From an uncultured Alphaproteobacteria bacterium (lineage in GTDB: Bacteria; Pseudomonadota; Alphaproteobacteria; HIMB59; GCA-002718135): 64,000 nt of DNA. The position numbers and the translations under genes are program-made. Positions 50,757 to 60,036 of the stretch are shown here, one piece after another. The notes under the pieces are model-generated. The model was not told the DNA's origin. It did not search any database and saw only the letters and a list, made by a program, of their open reading frames with translations. The stretch spans positions 1-64,000 of the forward strand of contig CACIXR010000005.1 in assembly GCA_902590695.1 (NCBI GenBank), written 5' to 3'. Positions within the stretch are counted from its first letter, which is position 1. Each line of letters starts with the position of its first letter.

Positions 50757-52130
50757 ATGAGCGATAAATGGTCACCAAATAGTTGGAGAAATAAAAATGC
50801 TCTTCATATGCCTAACTATCAGAATGAAGATCATCTAAATAAAACTCTAAATGAAATTTCCAAATATCCACCTTTAGTTTTTGCTGGAGAAGCGAGACTA
50901 TTAAAAAAGAAACTTGGAGAAGTTTCAAACGGAAATGCTTTTTTATTACAAGGTGGAGATTGTGCAGAAAGTTTTGCAGATTTTCATCCAGATAATATTA
51001 GAGATACATTTAAAGTTATTTTACAAATGGCTGTTGTATTAACGTTTGGCGCTTCTTGTCCAATTGTTAAAGTAGGAAGAATTGCTGGACAGTTTGCAAA
51101 GCCAAGATCATCTGCCACAGAAGTTATTAATGATTTAGAACTTGAGTCTTATAAAGGCGATATAATTAATGGGATAGACTTCAATCAAAAAGATAGAGAT
51201 CCTAATCCAGATAGATTAATTCAGGCCTACAATCAGTCTGCATCTACACTTAATCTTTTAAGAGCTTTTTCTCAGGGCGGTTTTGCCAATTTAAATAAAA
51301 TACATCAATGGAACCTAAATTTTGTTAAAGGTGAGAATGCTGCTAAATTTAGAGAGATATCTTCTAGAATTGACGAATGCTTATCTTTTATGGAGGCATG
51401 TGGAATAAATGGAAACAGTGTAAGACAATTAAATGAAACAGACTTCTTTACAAGTCATGAAGCTTTACTTCTTCAATATGAGGAAGCATTAACAAGAATA
51501 GATAGTACTTCAGGTAAGTGGTACGATGTTTCAGCTCACATGTTGTGGGTAGGTGACAGAACACGACAACTTGATGGAGCACATATTGAATTTTTAAGAG
51601 GTATTGAGAACCCTATAGGTATTAAAGTGGGTCCAAGCACAAAGACAGAAGAACTATTAAAGATATTAGATGTGTTGAATCCAAATAATGAAGCTGGAAA
51701 AATAACGCTGATATGTAGAATGGGTCATGAAAAAGTTAGTGGAATACTTCCAAAAATAATTAGATCAGTTAATTCAGCTGGTAAAAATGTTGTTTGGACT
51801 TGTGACCCCATGCATGGAAATACTATCAAATCTAACACGGGTTTTAAAACTAGGCCATTAAAAGATATAATCTCTGAAATTCAGCAATTTTTTCAAATTC
51901 ACAGAAGCGAAGGAACATATCCAGGCGGCGTACATTTAGAAATGACTGGTCAAGATGTTACAGAATGTATGGGAGGTCTTCAAGAAATAACAGATGAAGA
52001 TCTAAAAAATAGATATCATACATATTGTGATCCGAGACTAAATGCCTCGCAGTCTCTAGAATTGGCTTTTTTATTATCAGATTTTTTAAAAGAAGAAAAA
52101 TTGTTCTCAAAGCAATCTTCAAATTTATAA
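50757..52130 (+). CDS. Class II 3-deoxy-7-phosphoheptulonate (DAHP) synthase
   Basis: A 457-aa plant/Mycobacterium-type DAHP synthase. It begins WSPNSWRNKNALHMPNY. PPLVFAGEARLLKKKLGEVSNGNAFLLQGGDCAESF carries the metal Cys. VGRIAGQFAKPRSS follows, then THEALLLQYEEALTRID, HMLWVGDRTRQLDGAHIEFLRGIENPIGIKVGP, and WTCDPMHGNTI with the metal-binding His. It joins phosphoenolpyruvate and erythrose-4-phosphate in the first step of aromatic amino-acid synthesis. It is a stand-alone enzyme with no chorismate mutase fusion. A 47-base gap separates it from glmU. Confidence 0.94.
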   Translation: MSDKWSPNSWRNKNALHMPNYQNEDHLNKTLNEISKYPPLVFAGEARLLKKKLGEVSNGNAFLLQGGDCAESFADFHPDNIRDTFKVILQMAVVLTFGASCPIVKVGRIAGQFAKPRSSATEVINDLELESYKGDIINGIDFNQKDRDPNPDRLIQAYNQSASTLNLLRAFSQGGFANLNKIHQWNLNFVKGENAAKFREISSRIDECLSFMEACGINGNSVRQLNETDFFTSHEALLLQYEEALTRIDSTSGKWYDVSAHMLWVGDRTRQLDGAHIEFLRGIENPIGIKVGPSTKTEELLKILDVLNPNNEAGKITLICRMGHEKVSGILPKIIRSVNSAGKNVVWTCDPMHGNTIKSNTGFKTRPLKDIISEIQQFFQIHRSEGTYPGGVHLEMTGQDVTECMGGLQEITDEDLKNRYHTYCDPRLNASQSLELAFLLSDFLKEEKLFSKQSSNL

Positions 52131-52151
52131 ATTTATATTTATATATTACTT

Positions 52152-52892
52152 ATGAATTCAAAAGATAAGATCGTATACATTTCTAATTGGATTAAAGATT
52201 ACGCTAAATCTATAAATAATCATCCAACTACCCTAGTAATAGGAGTGTCAGGAGGAGTGGACTCAGCTCTTACTAGCACTTTATGTGCTCAAACTGGTTT
52301 AAAAACTATAGCTGTTTCAATGCCTATTAAGCAAAATTCATCACAACATGATTTAAGTTTAAGACATTTAGAATTTTTAGAGCAAAATTACCCAAATGTA
52401 GAAACAAAAATAATCGAGCTAGATAATGTTTTTAAAACATTTCAAAATACGATGCAAAATTTTGATAGTGAGTTAGCTTTTGCAAATTCAAGATCTAGAC
52501 TAAGAATGGTAACTCTATACCAAATAGCTCAAAGTAATAATGGTATAGTTGTTGGTACTGGAAATAAAGTTGAAGATTTTGGTGTTGGATTTTATACAAA
52601 ATATGGTGATGGAGGTGTAGATATATCGCCAATAGCAGATTGTACTAAAACTGAGGTGTGGGAATTAGCTGAAGAAATTGGGGTTATAAAAGATATTATT
52701 AGCGCAGCACCGACAGATGGTTTATGGGATGATAGTAGAAATGATGAAAGCCAGCTTGGTCTTTCATATAAGCAATTAGAAGAAGCAATGGAAAATAAGT
52801 CTAGTGAATACTACAGTAGATACGAAGAAATTAGAAAGCCAAATCTTCATAAGATGAAGCCTATTCCTGTTTGCGAAATTCCTAAAGAATAA
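52152..52892 (+). CDS. nadE: NH3-dependent NAD+ synthetase
   Basis: A 246-aa ATP-pyrophosphatase enzyme. The PP-loop is VIGVSGGVDSALTSTLCAQ near residue 30. ANSRSRLRMVTLYQIAQ carries the dimer/NaAD-binding Arg residues, and VVGTGNKVEDFGVGFYTKYGDGGVDISPIADCTKTEVWELA completes the site. The N-terminal glutaminase domain of longer NadE proteins is missing, so free ammonia is the nitrogen source. It converts nicotinic acid adenine dinucleotide to NAD. The next gene (gltX) starts one base after its stop. Confidence 0.93.
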   Translation: MNSKDKIVYISNWIKDYAKSINNHPTTLVIGVSGGVDSALTSTLCAQTGLKTIAVSMPIKQNSSQHDLSLRHLEFLEQNYPNVETKIIELDNVFKTFQNTMQNFDSELAFANSRSRLRMVTLYQIAQSNNGIVVGTGNKVEDFGVGFYTKYGDGGVDISPIADCTKTEVWELAEEIGVIKDIISAAPTDGLWDDSRNDESQLGLSYKQLEEAMENKSSEYYSRYEEIRKPNLHKMKPIPVCEIPKE

Positions 52893-52893
52893 T

Positions 52894-54228
52894 ATGAAGT
52901 GTAGGTTCGCTCCTAGCCCTACAGGAAAAATACATATCGGTAATGCTAGATCAGCAATTTTGAACTGGATTTTTTGTCAAAAAAATCAAGGTGAGTTTGT
53001 ATTAAGAATTGATGATACTGATGCCAATAGGAGTTCTAAAGAATTTGAGAAAAATATCAAAGATGATCTTAAATGGCTTGGATTAAATTGGAGTTACACT
53101 TTTAATCAGTCCTCTAGACAGCATATTTATAATGAGAAAATCCAAATTCTAAAACAAAAGAAAAGACTTTATCCATGTTTTGAAACAGAAGAGGAATTAG
53201 CTTTAAAGAAAAAATCTTTGTTATCATCTGGGAAACCACCTATTTATGATAGATCATCATTAAATCTAAGTGATGAAGAAGTAGAAAAAAAAATAGAATC
53301 TGGAATCCAACCCCATTGGAGATTCAAATTAGATCATGAAAATATTGGTTGGAAAGATATCATCAAAGGAGATGTTTCATTTGATGCAAAAAATTTGAGT
53401 GATCCTGTTTTAATTAGAGCTGATGGAACATTGTTATACCATTTACCTTCAGTCATTGATGATATTGAAGAAAAAATTACGCATATTATTAGAGGGGAAG
53501 ATCACATTGCTAATACTGCTTATCATATTCAAATTTTTAAGGCTCTTGAATCTTCTATTCCATCATTTGCTCATCATCCATTCTTAGTTGATGAAACTGG
53601 TAAGGGTTTTAGCAAAAGACTTGGCAGTCTTTCAATTGAAAATTTTAGAGACGAAGGATACGAAAATATATCTTTACTTAATTATTTTCTTTTTATTGGT
53701 TCGAGCAGTAATATTGATCCAATCAAAGATTTAAATGAAATAGTAAAAAAATTTGATATTCAAAGCTTATCTAGATCTTCTGCTAAATTTTCAATTGAAT
53801 CCTTAAGAAATCTTAATGAAAATACTATTAAATTATTTAGTTATAATGAGATTAGTCATAAGTTTAAAAACATAAAATCTAATTTTCAAAAAGAGAGTTT
53901 TTGGCGTTTTATTAAAAATAATATTTCATTTGTTAATCAAGCTAAAGAATGGGAAGAAGTAATTACAAAAATAAATAATGCTAAAGATTTAAATATTGAT
54001 GATAGTTTTATTAATACGGCAGTTGATGAATTACCCGAGGGTCCTTTTGATGAAACAACATGGGATCATTGGACATCAAAAATTAACAAAAAAACTGGGC
54101 TTAAAGGAAAAGATTTATTTATGCCTTTGAGGTTAATTTTGACAGGAAAATCTCATGGACCCGAATTAAAATATCTACTACCATTATTTGATAGAGACGA
54201 AATCTTGCAAAAACTTGGAAAAATCTAG
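52894..54228 (+). CDS. gltX: Glutamyl-tRNA synthetase
   Basis: A 444-aa class I synthetase. RFAPSPTGKIHIGNARSAILNW carries the HIGH-type motif (HIGN). RIDDTDANRSSKEFEKNIKDDLKWLGL follows, and the KMSKS loop reads GKGFSKRLGSLSI. HIIRGEDHIANTAYHIQIFKAL binds the tRNA acceptor end. The short KRLGS loop and 444-residue length match the second GltX paralogue common in alphaproteobacteria, which usually have two copies and lack GlnRS. One copy may charge tRNA-Gln for later amidation by GatCAB. It is one base after nadE. Confidence 0.93.
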   Translation: MKCRFAPSPTGKIHIGNARSAILNWIFCQKNQGEFVLRIDDTDANRSSKEFEKNIKDDLKWLGLNWSYTFNQSSRQHIYNEKIQILKQKKRLYPCFETEEELALKKKSLLSSGKPPIYDRSSLNLSDEEVEKKIESGIQPHWRFKLDHENIGWKDIIKGDVSFDAKNLSDPVLIRADGTLLYHLPSVIDDIEEKITHIIRGEDHIANTAYHIQIFKALESSIPSFAHHPFLVDETGKGFSKRLGSLSIENFRDEGYENISLLNYFLFIGSSSNIDPIKDLNEIVKKFDIQSLSRSSAKFSIESLRNLNENTIKLFSYNEISHKFKNIKSNFQKESFWRFIKNNISFVNQAKEWEEVITKINNAKDLNIDDSFINTAVDELPEGPFDETTWDHWTSKINKKTGLKGKDLFMPLRLILTGKSHGPELKYLLPLFDRDEILQKLGKI

Positions 54229-54266
54229 TAAATTTTAATTTATACTCTATTAGCGATCTATTAATT

Positions 54267-55853
54267 ATGGAAGATAAAGTATATTTATTCGATACTACAC
54301 TTAGAGATGGTCAGCAAACAACAGGAGTTAATTTTTCTGTTAGTGATAAAATGAATATATCCCAACATCTTGATGATTTAGGAATAGATTATATTGAAGG
54401 TGGATGGCCGGGAGCAAATCCTACCGATAATGATTTTTTTTCAAGAAATACAAAATTTTCAAAAAGTAAATTGACTGCCTTTGGTATGACAAGAAGACCA
54501 GGTAGAAGTGCAGATAACGATCCAGGATTAAATGCACTTATTAATTCAAGTGCAAGTTGTGTTTGTATTGTAGGTAAATCATCATCATTTCACGTAAAAA
54601 ACGCTTTAGAGATATCTGAAGATGAAAATTTAAAAATGATCATTGATAGTATTCAATCAATAAAAAATAAAAACAAAGAGCCAATTTTTGATGCAGAACA
54701 TTTTTTTGATGGCTTTAAAGAAAATAAAGAGTTTGCATTGAATTGTATTAAAGCAGCTTATGATGCTGGTGCAAGATGGGTTGTACTTTGTGATACAAAT
54801 GGGGGAACTCTTCCAGATGAAATTTACAATATTGTTTCAGAAGTAGTAAAAGTTATACCAGGTCAAAATGTTGGTATACATGCTCACAATGATACTGACA
54901 ATGCAGTTGCAAATGCATTAGCAGCTATTAATGCTGGAGCAAGACAGATACAGGGAACAATTAATGGTTTAGGAGAAAGATGTGGAAATACTAATTTAAT
55001 TTCCTTAATTCCATCTTTGGTTCTAAAAACAAAATATAAAACAAATATTTCAAAAGATAAGTTAAAAAATTTAATTCATATTTCTAGAACATTAAATGAT
55101 ATTCTTAACATGCCTTCAAGAAAAAATGCTCCATATGTTGGAGATCATGCTTTCTCTCATAAAGGTGGATTACATGCATCTGCAATAGAAAAAAATTCTT
55201 CAACTTATGAGCATATTAAACCAGAAATTGTTGGTAATTCTAGAAACGTAGTAATTTCAAATCAGGCAGGAAGATCTAATATATTAAATCAATTAAATAA
55301 GATTAATATTGATCTACCTAAAAATGAAATCAATAATATCTTAGAGATTATCAAGGAAAAAGAATCAGAAGGATATTCATTTGATACTGCTTTAGCTAGT
55401 TTTGAACTATTAGTAAGACGTCATCTTGGTCATTTTGAGGATTTTTATAATTTAGAAAAATTTAGAGTCACAGATGAAAGAAGATGGAATGCTAAAGGTG
55501 AAATTGTTACTGAAGCAGAGGCTACGGTATTTTTAAAAGTTAAAGATTCAAATATGATGACAGTAGGCACTGGAAATGGTCCAGTAAATGCTATTGATAG
55601 TGCATTAAGAAAAGCCCTAATTGATTATTATCCTAATCTCAAAGATTTAAAGTTAACTGATTACAAGGTTATGATTCTTTCATCAGAAAAAGGTACTGGT
55701 GCTATCACAAGAGTTTTAATTGAATCATCTGATTCAACTAATACACATTGGACAACTATTGGTGTATCTCCAAATATCATTGATGCATCTTATAGCGCTA
55801 TTTTTGATAGTATTACTTTTAAGCTATTAAATGATTTAAAGAATAAAAATTGA
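54267..55853 (+). CDS. cimA: (R)-citramalate synthase
   Basis: A 528-aa DRE-TIM metallolyase. FDTTLRDGQQTTGVNFSVSDKMNISQHLDDLGIDYIEGGWPGANP is the CimA form of the catalytic start. VVLCDTNGGTLPDEIYNIV and GIHAHNDTDNAVANALAAINAGARQIQGTINGLGERCGNTNL carry the metal His ligands. DHAFSHKGGLHASAIEK follows. The C-terminal LeuA regulatory domain (about residues 400-528) indicates feedback control, probably by isoleucine. It condenses pyruvate with acetyl-CoA to citramalate, a threonine-independent isoleucine route. The stop overlaps the trmJ start by 4 bases. Confidence 0.92.
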   Translation: MEDKVYLFDTTLRDGQQTTGVNFSVSDKMNISQHLDDLGIDYIEGGWPGANPTDNDFFSRNTKFSKSKLTAFGMTRRPGRSADNDPGLNALINSSASCVCIVGKSSSFHVKNALEISEDENLKMIIDSIQSIKNKNKEPIFDAEHFFDGFKENKEFALNCIKAAYDAGARWVVLCDTNGGTLPDEIYNIVSEVVKVIPGQNVGIHAHNDTDNAVANALAAINAGARQIQGTINGLGERCGNTNLISLIPSLVLKTKYKTNISKDKLKNLIHISRTLNDILNMPSRKNAPYVGDHAFSHKGGLHASAIEKNSSTYEHIKPEIVGNSRNVVISNQAGRSNILNQLNKINIDLPKNEINNILEIIKEKESEGYSFDTALASFELLVRRHLGHFEDFYNLEKFRVTDERRWNAKGEIVTEAEATVFLKVKDSNMMTVGTGNGPVNAIDSALRKALIDYYPNLKDLKLTDYKVMILSSEKGTGAITRVLIESSDSTNTHWTTIGVSPNIIDASYSAIFDSITFKLLNDLKNKN

Positions 55854-56560
55854 CTCCAAAAAACCCAAGCATAATTTTAGTTAGACCCCAACTTCCTGAA
55901 AATATTGGAATGGTTGCTCGTGTTATGCACAACTTTGGTTTAAAAGATCTAATTGTTGTTTCGCCAAGAGATAAATGGTTAAACAATAAATCAATAAATG
56001 CAGCAAAAAAAGCAACGAAAATTATTAAGAATATTAAGGTTTATGATGATTTAGAAATTGCACTTTCTAATTTTTCTTATGTTGTGGCCACAACGAATAG
56101 AAGAAGATATCTTGAAAAAAATTCTACTAACGATTTTAAATTCATTAAAAGAAAAATTACTGTTAATAAAAAAACAGCAATACTTTTTGGTCCTGAAAAT
56201 TCAGGACTTTCAAATGAGGATTTGAGATTATCTGATATTATTTTTACTATTGAAACAAGTAATAAAAGTAACTCATTAAACCTTTCTCATGCAGTTACTG
56301 TTTTAAGTCATAAATTATTTGAATTGAATAATTTAAAAATAACTAATTCTATTTCAATTGAAAAAGATAATATTAGTAAATATCAATTATCTAAATTCTT
56401 AAATTATGTGATTGAGAAACTTGAAAATAAAAAATTTTTTACACCAAGTGAAAAAAAAGAAAGTATGAAAAATAATATTTATAGTATTTTCACAAAAATC
56501 CCTCTTACTAAGAAAGAATTGCAGACATTATGGGGAATTACTAAAAAACTTAATAAATAA
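55850..56560 (+). CDS. trmJ: tRNA/rRNA SPOUT methyltransferase, TrmJ family
   Basis: A 236-aa SPOUT methyltransferase that starts at a TTG overlapping the cimA stop. IILVRPQLPENIGMVARVMHNFGLKDLIVVSPRDKW is the N-terminal signature with the catalytic Arg. VVATTNRRRYLEKN follows. The trefoil-knot SAM site is LFGPENSGLSNEDLRLSDIIFTIETSNKSNSLNLSHAVTVLSHKLF. A C-terminal helical extension (residues 170-236) is typical of TrmJ, which 2'-O-methylates position 32 in the tRNA anticodon loop. It is followed by the rpsD promoter. Confidence 0.88.
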   Translation: MTPKNPSIILVRPQLPENIGMVARVMHNFGLKDLIVVSPRDKWLNNKSINAAKKATKIIKNIKVYDDLEIALSNFSYVVATTNRRRYLEKNSTNDFKFIKRKITVNKKTAILFGPENSGLSNEDLRLSDIIFTIETSNKSNSLNLSHAVTVLSHKLFELNNLKITNSISIEKDNISKYQLSKFLNYVIEKLENKKFFTPSEKKESMKNNIYSIFTKIPLTKKELQTLWGITKKLNK

Positions 56561-56583
56561 GCCAAAAATTGAGTATATTAAAT

Positions 56584-56611
56584 TTGACATAGGACTTTAA
56601 ATCACTATATA
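56584..56611 (+). promoter_or_regulatory. Sigma-70-type promoter of rpsD
   Basis: TTGACA at 56584-56589 (perfect -35), a 16-base spacer and TATATA at 56606-56611 (good -10) lie just before rpsD. The ATG follows the -10 by only 12 bases, so the mRNA leader would be extremely short or absent. No clear ribosome-binding site is seen. This may be a nearly leaderless start for S4, or transcripts may come mainly from trmJ. Confidence 0.6.
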
Positions 56612-56623
56612 CCCCTCATAATA

Positions 56624-57244
56624 ATGACAAAAAGACATAACGCTAAATATAAAATTGATAGAAGGTTAGGTGTTAACTTGTGGGGGAGGCCTAAAAGCCC
56701 TTTTAATAGAAGAAACTCAAAGCCCGGTCAGCATGGTGTACAGGGACAAAGAAAGAAACTATCAGATTATGGAAATCAGTTATTTGCTAAGCAAAAACTT
56801 AAGTTTTATTACGGTGATTTAACTGAAAGACAATTTAGGAATATTTTTAAAAAAGCTTCCAATATTAAAGGTGATACAAGTCAGATTTTAATTGAACTTT
56901 TAGAAAGAAGATTAGATGCTACAGTCTATAGAATGAAATTTGTACCTACAATTTTTTCAGCAAGACAGTTAGTTAATCATGGCCATGTAAAGGTCAATGG
57001 AAAAAGAGTTAATATTCCATCTTATAGTGTTAGCGATGGAGATGAGATCTCAATAAGAGATAAAAGTAAAGAAATTAACTTAATTGTAGAATCTGTTAGT
57101 TCTCAAGAAAGAGAAATTCCAGAATACTTAGAAGTTGATGTAAAAGAGTTGAAGGGCCGTTTTTTAAGAGCGCCTCTAATACATGATGTTCCTTATCCTG
57201 TAACTATGGAACCTAATTTAGTTATTGAGTATTATTCAAGATAA
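56624..57244 (+). CDS. rpsD: 30S ribosomal protein S4
   Basis: A 206-aa primary rRNA-binding protein of the small subunit. It begins [37 protein letters not shown], the alphaproteobacterial S4 form without zinc cysteines. [27 protein letters not shown] follows. The S4 RNA-binding domain is [48 protein letters not shown]. It lies alone, away from the alpha operon, as is normal in alphaproteobacteria. Its last 23 bases overlap the 3' end of the convergent RarD-like gene. Confidence 0.96.
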   Translation: MTKRHNAKYKIDRRLGVNLWGRPKSPFNRRNSKPGQHGVQGQRKKLSDYGNQLFAKQKLKFYYGDLTERQFRNIFKKASNIKGDTSQILIELLERRLDATVYRMKFVPTIFSARQLVNHGHVKVNGKRVNIPSYSVSDGDEISIRDKSKEINLIVESVSSQEREIPEYLEVDVKELKGRFLRAPLIHDVPYPVTMEPNLVIEYYSR

Positions 57245-58121
57245 TTTCTTTTTTATAACTATCATAAATATAAATTATTATTCCTATCCAAATAATTATA
57301 AATGATATTAACTTAATTTGTAAAATTTCTTCATTAAGAATAAATACTGAAGTGATAAAATGAAATGTTGGTGCTAAGTAAAATAAAACTCCAGCTAGAC
57401 CTAATTGAATAAATTTTAAGCCCAAATTAAAAAATAATAATGGAAAAATTGTTACAGCTCCTGTTAGAATTAAAAATAATGATGTCTTCAAATCAATACT
57501 AAAGATACTATTTTCATTTTGCCAAAATAAATAAACTAAGTAGGGGGTAGATATTAAAGATATTATGAAAGTCTCATATAGTAAGCCAATTGGTGGATTA
57601 ACATTAACTTGTTTTCTTAATAATCCATATATTGCCCATGAAGTTCCAATCCAAATTATTAGAAATGGAAATTGATTTAAATTAATAAATAAGAATAATA
57701 TACCTGATAACATAAAACATACAGATGCAAATTTAGGCTTAGTTATTTTCTCATTTAAAAAAAAATAACCAAGAACTATACTTATCATTGGAGTAATAAA
57801 GTAACCCATTGATGCATCCTGAACTCTTTCTTGTCCTACAGAATAAATAAAACCTGCCCAGTTACCTGCAATAAGAAAAGCTGTAATTGTTAAAATAAAA
57901 ATTTTTTTTCTAGACTTAAATATTTCAATAAAATCACTTATGTTTGAAATTAAAATTAATAATAAAAATAAAAAAATAAATGACCAGAAACCTCTGTGAG
58001 CTACAACCTCAATAGTCTCAACGTGATTTAATTCATTAAAAAAAAGGGGTTGTGGAAGCCCCCAAAAAATTGCTGCAATACAGGAAAATATTACACCTTT
58101 AGAAAATTTATTATTTAACAA
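57222..58121 (-). CDS. EamA/RarD-family transporter
   Basis: A 299-aa membrane protein with about ten hydrophobic segments. [41 protein letters not shown] is the RarD-type opening (EVVAHR). [48 protein letters not shown] is the central signature. It exports an unknown small molecule. It is the last gene of the purB-bolA-grxD minus run, one base after grxD. The 3' end overlaps rpsD by 23 bases; this tail-to-tail overlap leaves no room for a terminator. Confidence 0.88.
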   Translation of the reverse strand: MLNNKFSKGVIFSCIAAIFWGLPQPLFFNELNHVETIEVVAHRGFWSFIFLFLLLILISNISDFIEIFKSRKKIFILTITAFLIAGNWAGFIYSVGQERVQDASMGYFITPMISIVLGYFFLNEKITKPKFASVCFMLSGILFLFINLNQFPFLIIWIGTSWAIYGLLRKQVNVNPPIGLLYETFIISLISTPYLVYLFWQNENSIFSIDLKTSLFLILTGAVTIFPLLFFNLGLKFIQLGLAGVLFYLAPTFHFITSVFILNEEILQIKLISFIIIWIGIIIYIYDSYKKEIILNNTQ

Positions 58122-58122
58122 T

Positions 58123-58464
58123 CTAGGACGGGTTTACGTCTATTCCATTTGTATTGAATAATTCTAGTAATTCACCACTTTCAAACATTTCAGTTATGAT
58201 ATCACATCCACCTATAAATTCTTTCTTAACATAAAGTTGTGGTATGGTTGGCCAATTAGAATATGTTTTAATACCTTCTCTCATTTCGTCACTCTCTAAC
58301 ACATTCACACTTCCAAATTTAACACCTACTTTATTTAATATTTCAACTACTCTTGCAGAAAATCCACACATTGGAAATACAGGGGTGCCCTTCATGAAAA
58401 GCATTACATCATTTGAGTTAATTTCATTTTCTATATTTTGAGATACATGGTCGTTATTATTCAT
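58123..58464 (-). CDS. grxD: Monothiol glutaredoxin (Grx4/GrxD)
   Basis: A 113-aa monothiol glutaredoxin. VMLFMKGTPVFPMCGFSARVVEILNKVGVKFGSVNVLE carries the CGFS active site, and SNWPTIPQLYVKKEFIGGCDIITEM the glutathione-binding TVP-like Pro and GG-CD motif. These proteins bind [2Fe-2S] clusters together with BolA and deliver them. The bolA gene is directly upstream with a 2-base gap, the usual arrangement. The C-terminus is a few residues longer than typical. Confidence 0.94.
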   Translation of the reverse strand: MNNNDHVSQNIENEINSNDVMLFMKGTPVFPMCGFSARVVEILNKVGVKFGSVNVLESDEMREGIKTYSNWPTIPQLYVKKEFIGGCDIITEMFESGELLELFNTNGIDVNPS

Positions 58465-58466
58465 TA

Positions 58467-58697
58467 TTACTCCGATACAGTTTTTAGCTTAAGTGCGTGC
58501 AAATCACTACCCATTTTACCATTAAAAGCATCATAAACCATCTTATGTTGTTCTACTCTTGTTTTTCCAGAAAAGGATTTTGACGTCACTGTAGCACTGT
58601 AATGATCGCCATCTCCTTTAAGATCTTCAATTTCAACAGTTGCATCTGGTATAGCTTCTTTAATAAATTGTTCAATTTGTTCAACAGTCATTGGCAT
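58467..58697 (-). CDS. BolA-family protein
   Basis: A 76-aa BolA protein, the short BolA/IbaG type. MPMTVEQIEQFIKEAIPDATVEIEDLKGDGDHYSATVTSKSF gives the helix-strand fold, and KTRVEQHKMVYDAFNGKMGSDLHALKLKT has the conserved His (RVEQH) and the HALKL end used to bind the cluster shared with GrxD. It is thought to help Fe-S cluster trafficking. It starts 2 bases before grxD and follows purB by 37 bases, so it is probably read from the purB transcript. Confidence 0.93.
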   Translation of the reverse strand: MPMTVEQIEQFIKEAIPDATVEIEDLKGDGDHYSATVTSKSFSGKTRVEQHKMVYDAFNGKMGSDLHALKLKTVSE

Positions 58698-58734
58698 ACC
58701 TATAAAATAGTTCAGATATTAAAAAAAATAAAGA

Positions 58735-60027
58735 CTATTTAATTTTATTTTTAAAAATCCAATCTATTTTCTTTAGATCGTTATCATCTTTAATGATTTT
58801 TTCGATTTCTTTTGAATTTAATTTTTTGTTTAATTCTTTATTTTTTTGTAAAACTTGAGAAAAATTCTTATTATTATTCCATGTTTCCATGGCACTTTCT
58901 TGAACAATTTTATAGGCTTGTTGTCTTTTCAATCCTTTTTCAATTAGTTTTAACATAATATTGTGAGTTCTATGTAAACCTCCAAGCATATTCAAATTTT
59001 TTAACATATTTTTTGGATAGACTTTTAAATTCTTTATAATGCCATTTAAACGACTCAGTGCAAAATCAGTTGCAATTGTAATATCTGGTGTCGTAATTCT
59101 TTCAACACTAGAATGACTAATATCTCTCTCGTGCCAAAGTACAACATTTTCTAGTGAAGGTATTACACCACTTCTAATATAACGTGCGATACCTGTTAAG
59201 TTCTCACTTAATACTGGGTTACGTTTGTGAGGCATAGCAGAAGAACCCTTTTGCTTAGAAGAAAAACTTTCTTCAACTTCTAATACCTCTGTTTTTTGTA
59301 AATTTCGAATTTCCACTGCAAACCTCTCAATAGAAGATGCTAAAATTCCTAGTACTGAGAAAAAATACGCATGCCTATCTCTTGGAATTACTTGAGTTGA
59401 TACATCTTCAGAATTTAGTTTAAGTTTTTTTGCTACATAATCTTGAACTCGTGGATCTATAGAATTAAATGTTCCAACAGGTCCAGAAATAGCACAAACA
59501 GATATTTCGTTGATCGCCTGATCAAGTCTTTCTAAATTTCTTTTAAACTCAAAATAAAAGGAAGATAATTTTAATCCAAAAGTAATAGGTTCAGCATGTA
59601 TACCATGACTTCTTCCAATCATTAATGTGTCTTTATATTTTTTAGATTTGATTTTTAAACTTTTAATACATTCTACTAAGCTTTTTCTTATTATTTCAGA
59701 GGTTTGCTTAAGTTGTACAGAAAATGAAGTATCAATAATATCACTTGATGTTACACCAAAATGAAAATATTTTGATGAGTCGCCAATATATTTGCTTACA
59801 TTGTTAATATAAGCAACAACATCATGTTTTGTTTCTTTTTCAATTTTTTCTATTTCTTTAATATTAAATTTTGCTTTATTTCTTATTTCTTTTGCTGCTT
59901 TTTTTGGAATAACGCCGAGCATTGCTTGTTTTTCTGCAATCAAACACTCAATCTCTGTCCAAATTGTAAATTTATTTTCTAATGACCAAATCTTTTCAAT
60001 TTTAGGTCTATTATATCTAGGTATCAT
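58735..60027 (-). CDS. purB: Adenylosuccinate lyase
   Basis: A 430-aa fumarase/aspartase-superfamily enzyme. MIPRYNRPKIEKIWSLENKFTIWTEIECLIAEKQAMLG opens it. The three conserved regions are HFGVTSSDIIDTSF, MIGRSHGIHAEPITFGLKL, and the signature QKGSSAMPHKRNPVLSENLTGIAR with the catalytic Ser loop. It acts twice in purine synthesis, forming AICAR and AMP. The length fits the Bacillus/alphaproteobacterial form. It is 9 bases after the map gene and probably co-transcribed with it and with bolA-grxD. Confidence 0.94.
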   Translation of the reverse strand: MIPRYNRPKIEKIWSLENKFTIWTEIECLIAEKQAMLGVIPKKAAKEIRNKAKFNIKEIEKIEKETKHDVVAYINNVSKYIGDSSKYFHFGVTSSDIIDTSFSVQLKQTSEIIRKSLVECIKSLKIKSKKYKDTLMIGRSHGIHAEPITFGLKLSSFYFEFKRNLERLDQAINEISVCAISGPVGTFNSIDPRVQDYVAKKLKLNSEDVSTQVIPRDRHAYFFSVLGILASSIERFAVEIRNLQKTEVLEVEESFSSKQKGSSAMPHKRNPVLSENLTGIARYIRSGVIPSLENVVLWHERDISHSSVERITTPDITIATDFALSRLNGIIKNLKVYPKNMLKNLNMLGGLHRTHNIMLKLIEKGLKRQQAYKIVQESAMETWNNNKNFSQVLQKNKELNKKLNSKEIEKIIKDDNDLKKIDWIFKNKIK

Positions 60028-60036
60028 TTTTTCTAC

